Below are positions 57,205-64,000 of a stretch of 64,000 nt of DNA, piece after piece; the stretch's first letter is position 1; each line of letters opens with the position of its first letter. The translations under genes were made by a program, and so were the position numbers. A model generated the notes under the pieces. That model had not been told where the DNA came from. It worked only from the letters and a program-made list of their open reading frames with translations, and did not search any database. The DNA lies in contig NZ_QETK01000023.1 in the NCBI RefSeq assembly GCF_003105155.1, positions 1 through 64,000 of the forward strand, given 5' to 3'. The stretch comes from Pseudomonas sp. SDI (GTDB lineage: Bacteria > Pseudomonadota > Gammaproteobacteria > Pseudomonadales > Pseudomonadaceae).

Positions 57205-57683
57205 TTACTCGCTTTTTTGTTCTTCTAAGATGTCTGCCAAGGCTGAGGGAATAGGGCTGCCAGTGCCGTAGCCAGCACCTACAAAAAATAGTGGTTGCTC
57301 GGCTGTGTTTTCTAACTGTAAAAGTCGCTCTACTTCTCGTTTAATAGGGCTTCTGTACATTGCTCCAGGTAAAGCTCAGCCCATGAGGAGCTATCGATTG
57401 GCATGTTGTGAAATGGTATGTTCTTTGTCCCATTATGAAATATTCTAGAGAGCTCGTCCCAGCCCCAATCACAGTGAGTGCTTTGGCGTTCTACCAGTAT
57501 TCCTGCATTTGAAAATTCTTGATCAATAGGATGTTTGTTGCTGTATAGCTCAATATTTTCCAGAAGAATGGATAATCTTCTCAGGTGTTCGCCTGATAGC
57601 TCAAACTGCCGATGCGATTCGAAGTTCCAGATGATAATGCCGACTGCACTTGGGATTATAAAGATATTTCGATTTATAAACAT
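57205..57683 (-). pseudogene. SagB/ThcOx-like peptide dehydrogenase remnant, core deleted
   Basis: The N-terminal part (57683-57330) has DWGWDELSRIFHNGT, like the WxWDxxxxxFHxxT segment that precedes the nitroreductase domain in SagB-type azoline dehydrogenases. It ends at TAG. Another frame (57360-57205) gives MYRSPIKREVERLL, then PLFFVGAGYG and a stop, resembling the C-terminus of the same family. The 180-200-residue FMN domain between them is missing. ATG 57683 has GAGGAA 8 nt upstream. The stop is 4 nt before the AurF-like start, showing operon structure. The assignment is tentative. Confidence 0.45.
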
Positions 57684-57701
57684 GGCCAAGCTTCCTCAAG
57701 G

Positions 57702-57730
57702 CTAAAGCGTAGTCCGGTTCTACGCTTTAG
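57702..57730 (-). promoter_or_regulatory. Hairpin between peptide gene and enzyme genes
   Basis: An 11-bp perfect stem CTAAAGCGTAG around a 7-nt loop, no T-run. Placed just after the 22-codon gene, it is where RiPP operons often carry an attenuator or RNA-stabilising hairpin that keeps precursor levels above those of the enzymes. Confidence 0.7.
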
Positions 57731-57736
57731 TGTTTG

Positions 57737-57805
57737 TTACTGCTTGGTAGGCACTAAGTAGTTAAGCTTGGCAAGCTTGGTTGACTCCAGTTTGATTTCT
57801 TTCAT
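57737..57805 (-). CDS. 22-residue peptide, candidate RiPP precursor
   Basis: A short frame beginning MKEIKLESTK and ending KLNYLVPTKQ. The start has AAAGGA 7 nt upstream, as good as any site in the window. It is first in a minus-strand series: peptide, hairpin, SagB-like remnant, AurF-like remnant, exporter. Lys-rich, with a single Tyr near the C-terminus. Its size and place recall pqqA-like precursor genes. I do not recognise the sequence. It may be chance, but ribosome site, position and following hairpin argue for a real gene. Confidence 0.55.
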   Translation of the reverse strand: MKEIKLESTKLAKLNYLVPTKQ

Positions 57806-58004
57806 TGCTTAATCCTTTGGCTGGTCGCGACATTGCGACTTCCTTAGGTTAGTAAGTTATTTGATTAATGCAATAAAATTCAAAGTCAGAAGATTCTTCT
57901 CGGTTTGTGCGAACTTTCCTAGGATGTATAGGGCGGGTCGGGGCGACGTAATCCTTTGTTTGTTGTTGTGTTTAATTTTTCCGGTAACTAGTTGGCGCCC
58001 CATA

Positions 58005-58033
58005 AAAAATCCCGGCACCAGGCCGGGATTTTT
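58005..58033. terminator. Bidirectional rho-independent terminator
   Basis: AAAAATCCCGGC and its exact complement around ACCAG, with T-runs on both strands. It marks the 3' end of rlmI and the return to core DNA. The 200 bp to its left (57806-58004) is AT-rich, shows no gene and should hold the promoter of the peptide operon. Confidence 0.93.
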
Positions 58034-58047
58034 CAAAGCGTCTGCAC

Positions 58048-59244
58048 TCAGCTGTTTGGCAGCAGTCGGCAGGTGATGCTCTTGATGTAGCGGGTTTCCG
58101 GGATCGCCGGGTGCACCGGATGATCCGGGCCCTGGCCGCCACGCTCCAGCAGCTGGATATTGCGGTCCAGGTGGCGGGCGCTGGTCAGCAGGATGTTCTG
58201 CAGGTCATCCTCCGGCAGGTGCATCGAGCACGATGCGCTCACCAGGATGCCGTCCTTGGTCAGCAAACGCATGGCCTGCTCGTTCAGACGACGGTAGGCG
58301 CCCTCGCCATTCTTCAAATCCTTCTTGCGCTTGATGAACGCCGGCGGGTCGGCCACGATCACGTCGAAACGCTCTTCCGACGCCTTCAGCTCGCGCAGCG
58401 CCTCGAACACGTCGCCTTCGATGCAGGTGACTTTTTCGGCAAAACCGTTCAGCGCAGCGTTACGCTCGACGCCGTCCAGGGCAAAGCTCGAAGCATCCAC
58501 GCAGAACACTTCGCTGGCGCCAAATGCGCCGGCCTGCACGCCCCAGCCACCAATGTAGCTGAACAGGTCGAGCACACGCTTGCCCTTGACGTACGGCGCC
58601 AGGCGCGCGCGGTTCATGCGGTGGTCGTAGAACCAGCCGGTCTTCTGGCCTTCCATCACCGGCGCTTCGAATTTGACGCCGTTCTCTTCCAGCGCCACCC
58701 ACTCCGGGACCACGCCGAACACGGTCTCGACGTAACGGCCGAGGCCCTCGGCATCGCGCGCGGCAGAGTCGTTCTTGAACAGGATGCCGCTCGGCTTGAG
58801 CACCTGCACCAGCGCGGCGATCACCTCATCCTTGAGCAGTTCCATGGTCGCCGAGGCCAGCTGTACCACCAGAATGTCGCCGAAACGGTCGACCACCAGG
58901 CCTGGCAGCAGGTCGGAATCGCCGTACACCAGGCGGTAGAACGGCTTGTCGAACAGCCGCTCGCGCAGCGACAGGGCCACGTTCAGGCGGTGCACCAGCA
59001 GCGACTTGTCCAGCGAAAGCTTGATGTCGCGCGACAGCAGGCGCGCGCAGATCAGGTTGTTCGGGCTCATCGCGACGATGCCCAGGCCCTTGCCGCCAGC
59101 GGTTTCCAACAGTGCCTGGTCGCCGGCCTTGAAGCCGTGCAGCGGGGTCGCGGCAACGTCGATTTCGTTGCTGTAGACCCACAGGTGGCCGGCGCGCAGG
59201 CGGCGGTCGGCATTGGCTTTGAGACGAAGGCTGGGCAGGGACAT
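58048..59244 (-). CDS. rlmI: 23S rRNA (cytosine1962-C5)-methyltransferase
   Basis: A 398-residue SAM methyltransferase with N-terminal PUA domain (RRLRAGHLWVYSNEID). SAM-binding region is VLDLFSYIGGWGVQAGAFGA, the catalytic-loop motif ADPPAF, and the RlmI-type cysteine lies in VSASCSMHL. The ATG at 59244 gives MSLPSLRLKANADRRL. Modifies C1962 of 23S rRNA in E. coli. Confidence 0.92.
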   Translation of the reverse strand: MSLPSLRLKANADRRLRAGHLWVYSNEIDVAATPLHGFKAGDQALLETAGGKGLGIVAMSPNNLICARLLSRDIKLSLDKSLLVHRLNVALSLRERLFDKPFYRLVYGDSDLLPGLVVDRFGDILVVQLASATMELLKDEVIAALVQVLKPSGILFKNDSAARDAEGLGRYVETVFGVVPEWVALEENGVKFEAPVMEGQKTGWFYDHRMNRARLAPYVKGKRVLDLFSYIGGWGVQAGAFGASEVFCVDASSFALDGVERNAALNGFAEKVTCIEGDVFEALRELKASEERFDVIVADPPAFIKRKKDLKNGEGAYRRLNEQAMRLLTKDGILVSASCSMHLPEDDLQNILLTSARHLDRNIQLLERGGQGPDHPVHPAIPETRYIKSITCRLLPNS

Positions 59245-59399
59245 GACGTCGCTCCGGGAAAAAAGAGCGGGAGTATACCGCGAAGGCCAGGGGTACTGAT
59301 TCATCCTGCGACAAATAGCAGGGTCTATGCTTGCGTTTCCCTTGCCCCTGCGCACGTGCGATCAGGTTAGAATCGCCCCTCAGCCCCGAGTGTGTACAT

Positions 59400-60266
59400 A
59401 TGTCCCAGGAACTCTCCGCCGAACAGATCCAGCAAGCCTTGCAAGGCATCAGCGTCCCGCCCCAGCCGCAGATCATGGTCGACCTGCAGTTTGAGCAATA
59501 CATGCCCGACCCCGACCTCGACGTGATCGCCAAGCTGATCGCCCAGGATCCGGGCCTGTCCGGCGCGCTGCTTAAATTGGTCAACTCGCCGTATTACGGC
59601 CTGACCAACAAGATTGCTTCGATCCAGCGGGCCGTTAACCTGCTTGGCAGCCGTTCGATCATCAACCTGATCAATGCCCAGTCGATCCGTGGCGAGATGA
59701 GCGATGAAACCATCGTCACCCTCAACCGCTTCTGGGATACCGCCCAGGACGTCGCGGTCACCTGCCTGACCCTGGCCAAGCGTATCGGCTCGCAGGCGGT
59801 TGACGAGGCTTACGCGCTGGGCCTGTTCCACGACTGCGGCGTGCCGCTGATGCTCAAGCGCTTCCCCGAGTACATGGGCGTGCTCGAAGACGCCTACGCC
59901 AGTGCCGGCGCCGAAAAGCGCGTGGTCGACACCGAGAACCAGGTGTTCAACACCAACCATGCCGTGGTCGGCTACTACACCGCCAAGTCCTGGCGCCTGC
60001 CGGAGCACGTCAGCGCCGCCATCGCGAACCACCACAACGCCCTGGCGGTATTCAGCGATGAATCCTCGCGCAACGCCTCGCTGAAAAACCTGCTGGCGAT
60101 CCTGAAAATGGCCGAGCACATCTGCGCTTCGCACCGGGTGCTGGGCAACCAGGGCGTCGACCACGAGTGGAACACGGTCGGCCACCTGGTGCTGGACTAC
60201 GTCGGGCTGTCGGAGTACGACTTCGAGAACCTCAAGCAGACCATCCGCGAGATGGGTACCCACTGA
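59400..60266 (+). CDS. HDOD domain signalling protein
   Basis: A 288-residue single-domain HDOD protein: LIAQDPGLSGALLKLVNSPYYG, IASIQRAVNLLGSRSIINL, LGLFHDCGVPLML and IANHHNAL. HDOD proteins are HD-related but usually catalytically inactive and act as signalling adaptors. The start at 59400 has a weak ribosome site. It precedes mutM by 3 nt, so the two are cotranscribed. Confidence 0.85.
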   Translation: MSQELSAEQIQQALQGISVPPQPQIMVDLQFEQYMPDPDLDVIAKLIAQDPGLSGALLKLVNSPYYGLTNKIASIQRAVNLLGSRSIINLINAQSIRGEMSDETIVTLNRFWDTAQDVAVTCLTLAKRIGSQAVDEAYALGLFHDCGVPLMLKRFPEYMGVLEDAYASAGAEKRVVDTENQVFNTNHAVVGYYTAKSWRLPEHVSAAIANHHNALAVFSDESSRNASLKNLLAILKMAEHICASHRVLGNQGVDHEWNTVGHLVLDYVGLSEYDFENLKQTIREMGTH

Positions 60267-60269
60267 TCC

Positions 60270-61082
60270 ATGCCCGAACTCCCTGAAGTCGAAACCACCC
60301 GCCGCGGCATTGCGCCGTACCTCGAAGGCCAGCGCGTCAGCCGGGTGATCGTGCGCGACCGCCGTTTGCGCTGGCCGATCCCGGAAGACCTCGACGTACG
60401 CCTGTCGGGCCAGCGCATCGTCAGTGTGGAACGGCGCGCCAAGTACCTGCTGCTGAACGCCGAGGTCGGTACGCTGATCAGCCACCTGGGCATGTCCGGC
60501 AATTTGCGTCTGGTGGAAATCGGCCTGCCGGTGGCCAAGCACGAGCATGTCGATATCGAGCTCGAATCCGGCCTGGCGCTGCGCTACACCGACCCGCGCC
60601 GCTTCGGTGCGATGCTCTGGAGCCTCGACCCGCTGCAGCACGAACTGCTCGCGCGGCTCGGCCCGGAGCCGTTGACCGACCTGTTCGACGGCGAGCGGCT
60701 GTTCCAGTTGTCGCGCGGGCGTTCCATGGCGGTCAAGCCGTTCATCATGGACAACGCGGTGGTGGTTGGCGTGGGCAACATCTATGCGAGCGAAGCGCTG
60801 TTCGCCGCCGGCATCGATCCGCGCCGTGAAGCCGGGGGTATTTCCCGGGCGCGCTACCTGCGCCTGGCCATCGAGATCAAGCGCATCCTCGCCATCGCCA
60901 TCGAGCGTGGCGGCACCACCCTGCGCGACTTCATCGGCGGCGACGGCCAGCCGGGCTACTTCCAGCAGGAGCTGTTCGTCTACGGGCGTGGCGAAGCGCC
61001 GTGCAAGGTCTGCGGGAGCATTCTGCGCGATGTGCGCCTGGGCCAGCGCGCCAGCGTGTTCTGCCCGCGCTGCCAGAAGTAA
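60270..61082 (+). CDS. mutM: Formamidopyrimidine-DNA glycosylase
   Basis: Repairs 8-oxoguanine. A 270-residue protein with catalytic [12 protein letters not shown] (Pro2/Glu3), the helix-two-turn-helix region [15 protein letters not shown], and a C-terminal zinc finger (CKVCG...CPRC). The start is fixed because Pro2 must be N-terminal after methionine removal. Confidence 0.96.
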   Translation: MPELPEVETTRRGIAPYLEGQRVSRVIVRDRRLRWPIPEDLDVRLSGQRIVSVERRAKYLLLNAEVGTLISHLGMSGNLRLVEIGLPVAKHEHVDIELESGLALRYTDPRRFGAMLWSLDPLQHELLARLGPEPLTDLFDGERLFQLSRGRSMAVKPFIMDNAVVVGVGNIYASEALFAAGIDPRREAGGISRARYLRLAIEIKRILAIAIERGGTTLRDFIGGDGQPGYFQQELFVYGRGEAPCKVCGSILRDVRLGQRASVFCPRCQK

Positions 61083-61088
61083 CCGCGC

Positions 61089-62776
61089 TCAACGCGCCGG
61101 CATTACCTCGGAACTGCCCACCCCACGCGGGTCGCTGGCCGCTTCCAGGGTGCGCGCCGCCTTGTTCCAGAACAGCACCTGCTGATTGCCATAGCTGCGC
61201 CCGAGATCCTTGAGGGTGTAGCCGCGCGCCTGCAAGTCGGCCTGTTCGGCGGCACTGAAAGCGCCGGGCTCATGCTCGACCACGTCCGGCAGGTACTGAT
61301 GGTGGTAGCGCGGCACTGCCGGCCAGCTGGCCACCGGCTGGCCATCGAGGAATGCCAGCATCGACAGCAGCACCATGCTCGGAATCCGGCTGCCGCCCGG
61401 TGTGCCGAAGGCGGCGAACTGCTGCGGGCTTTCAATGAAGCTTGGGCTCATGCTCGACAGCGGCCGCTTGCCGGCAGCCACCGCGTTGGCCTGGCTGCCG
61501 GCCAGGCCGTAGCTGTTGCTACCCTGCGGATCGGCGGCGAAATCGTCCATTTCATTGTTCAGCACCACGCCGCTGCCGGGCACGCTGAAGGCCGCGCCGA
61601 ACGGCAGGTTGACCGACAAGGTGGCGGCGACCGCGTTGCCATCGGCGTCGATCACCGTGAAATGGGTGGTGTGATCGCCTTCGCGCCAGGCCGGAGAGGG
61701 CGCTAGGCTGGCACTTGGGGTGGCCTGGTGTACGTCGATGCTGTCGGCCAGTGCATTCAGGTAGCGGCGGTCGAGCAGTTGCGGGATCGGGTTGGGCACG
61801 TGGTCCGGGTCGCCGAGCAGGCCGCGGTCGCGGTAGGCCCGGCGCAGCACTTCGAGCACGTAATGGCTGCGCTGGACCTTGTCGGCGCTCTGCCAGGGCA
61901 GGCGTTGCAGCATTGCCAGGCTCTGCGCCAGGGCGACACCGCCGGCGGAGGGCGGCGGCGCGCTGATCAGTTCACGCTGGTCGGCCAGGCTGTAGCGCAG
62001 CGGCTGGCGCCGGGCGACGCGGTAGTCGGCGAGGTCGTCGAGGGTCCACAGGCCGCCGGCGGCGTGCACGCCATTGACCAGGGTGGCAGCGGTCTGGCCC
62101 TTGTAGAAGCCGTCGTGGCCCTGTTCGGCCAGGCGTTGCAGGGTGGCGGCCAGCTCGGGCTGGCGGATGACTGCGCCGAGCGCTGGCACCTCGCCGTCGA
62201 CCAGGAATAGCCGGGCGCTTTCTGCGTCGTCGCGCAGGGCAGTGCGACGCATGCTGGCGCGGTCGCGGTACACGCGGTCGACGGCAAACCCCTGAGTGGC
62301 CAAACGAATGGCCGGGGCCAGGGTGCTGCGCAGGGGCAGCTTGCCGTCATGCGCGGCCAGCTCGGCCAGCGCTGCCGGCAGGCCGGGAATCGCCGCCGCC
62401 AGCGGACCGTTGATCGACAGCCCGGGCTGCACCTTGCCGTCTTTCAGGTACATGGCCGGGGTAGCCTGGCCCGGTGCGCGTTCGCGGGCATCGATGAACT
62501 GATAGCGCGCCGGCAAGCCGGCTTGGCGCAACAGGAAGAAGCCGCCACCGCCCAGCCCCGAGCCATACGGCTCGACCACCGCCAGCGCAGCGCTGACGGC
62601 GATGGCTGCATCGAAGGCGTTACCGCCCTGTTCAAGGATCTCGCGGGCGGCGGCGGTCGCTTGCGTGTGCGGGGTGGCAATCGCCGCGCGCCCAGGGCCG
62701 TCGGCCAGGGCCTGCGCCGTGGCCAGCGCCAGGGCGGCGCCGAGCAGCAGCGAACGCAGCGAAACCACGCCGGCCA

Positions 62777-62777
<1 letters not shown>
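61089..62777 (-). CDS. ggt: Gamma-glutamyltransferase
   Basis: A 562-residue periplasmic enzyme acting on glutathione and related gamma-glutamyl compounds. Signal peptide to about residue 25 (SLRSLLLGAALALATAQALA). Autoprocessing should occur before the Thr of DHTTHFTVIDADGNAVA; GSGVVLNNEMDDF and the glycine pair in FGTPGGSR are typical of the small subunit. The ATG overlaps the upstream fdx stop by one base (TGATG), so translation is coupled. Confidence 0.9.
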
Positions 62778-63091
<314 letters not shown>

Positions 63092-63094
63092 TTA

Positions 63095-63117
63095 GCGCCC
63101 GCAGTGCACGCGGGCGC
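63095..63117. other. GC-rich hairpin between coaD and fdx
   Basis: GCGCCCGC and GCGGGCGC around AGTGCAC, no T-run on either strand. It may weaken read-through from coaD or act in RNA stability. Confidence 0.5.
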
Positions 63118-63136
63118 AGCCTTCAATCGGCGGGAG

Positions 63137-63703
<567 letters not shown>

Positions 63704-63728
63704 CTATAGACAGGCTGGGCAAGTCTTG

Positions 63729-64000
63729 TCATGCCTTGCCTTTCAGGCGTTGGCCGAGGGCGTCGGCCAGCTTTGCCGTCAGGCCATATACCGACAGTTG
63801 CGGGTTGGCACCGATGCTGGTGGGGAACAGCGAACCGTCGTGGATCGACAGGTTGCCCAATTGATGATGCCGGCCGAGGCTGTCGCACACCGCCTGGCGC
63901 GGGTCTTCGCCCATGGCGCAGCCGCCCATCACATGAGCGCTGCCCAGGCGGGTGCGAAACAGTTCCAGGCTCAGGCCGTCGATCAGTTGCCGCGCTTCGG
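63729..64000 (-). CDS. GMC-family oxidoreductase, C-terminal part
   Basis: The frame runs off the window edge, so only about 90 C-terminal residues are seen. They carry the GMC C-terminal signature GSAHVMGGCAMGEDP, with the catalytic His, and LSIHDGSLFPTSIGANPQLS. Such flavoenzymes oxidise alcohols or related substrates. In P. aeruginosa a probable oxidoreductase gene likewise follows coaD. Confidence 0.85.
   Translation of the reverse strand, partial: EARQLIDGLSLELFRTRLGSAHVMGGCAMGEDPRQAVCDSLGRHHQLGNLSIHDGSLFPTSIGANPQLSVYGLTAKLADALGQRLKGKA

Noticed and set aside
57861..58076. 71-codon frame between the peptide gene and rlmI
   Set aside because: No ribosome site, runs through the terminator at 58005 into rlmI, and has no recognisable features.

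Overview
The window is chromosomal DNA from a fluorescent Pseudomonas, most likely the P. putida group. The reasons are gene order shared with P. aeruginosa and P. putida (spu polyamine locus beside a HacB-type acylase; rpiA-ilvA; rppH-ptsP; lgt-thyA; cadR-cadA; ilvD; mutM; fdx-coaD), high GC content, and many copies of a REP-like palindrome with core ATCGCGGGACGAGCCCGC. No rRNA, tRNA, insertion sequence or CRISPR array was seen.

Layout. 1-10.5 kb: polyamine uptake and catabolism. spuI is divergent from spuBCDEFGH (two glutamine-synthetase-like ligases, an aminotransferase, and an ABC importer with two binding proteins). A wreck of spuA, the gamma-glutamyl-GABA hydrolase gene, lies between spuI and spuB. 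10.5-20.4 kb: a HacB-type acylase, a large unknown protein with an OrfX/P47-like start, an alpha/beta hydrolase, a 2-oxoglutarate oxygenase and several DUF proteins, including a substrate-binding protein that lacks its second lobe. 20.5-36.1 kb: mostly core metabolism (serA divergent from D-2-hydroxyglutarate dehydrogenase, rpiA, ilvA, rppH, ptsP, lgt, thyA). 36.3-39.1 kb: cadR/cadA cadmium resistance with a clear MerR-type operator. 39.1-45.7 kb: an aminoethylphosphonate module (LysR regulator, ABC importer, FAD oxidoreductase, PhnZ-like diiron oxygenase). 45.7-50.5 kb: a DUF2868/DUF3482 pair, folA and the cystine carrier tcyP.

50.5-58.0 kb is accessory. It holds an S-type pyocin DNase remnant with an in-frame stop and two immunity genes. 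Next comes a small DUF6124-like gene behind an elaborately foldable leader that hides its own ribosome binding site. After ilvD there is an AT-richer island: an intact 22-residue peptide gene, a hairpin, two enzyme pseudogenes (SagB-like and AurF-like) with internal deletions, and an intact MFS exporter. This looks like a decaying RiPP-like or small-molecule cluster. 58.0-64.0 kb returns to core genes (rlmI, an HDOD protein, mutM, ggt, fdx, coaD) and ends inside a GMC oxidoreductase gene.

Four genes in the window (spuA, the 164-residue binding protein, the SagB-like and the AurF-like genes) keep both ends but have lost their middles. All functional calls rest on reading the sequence and remembered family features; no database search was run.
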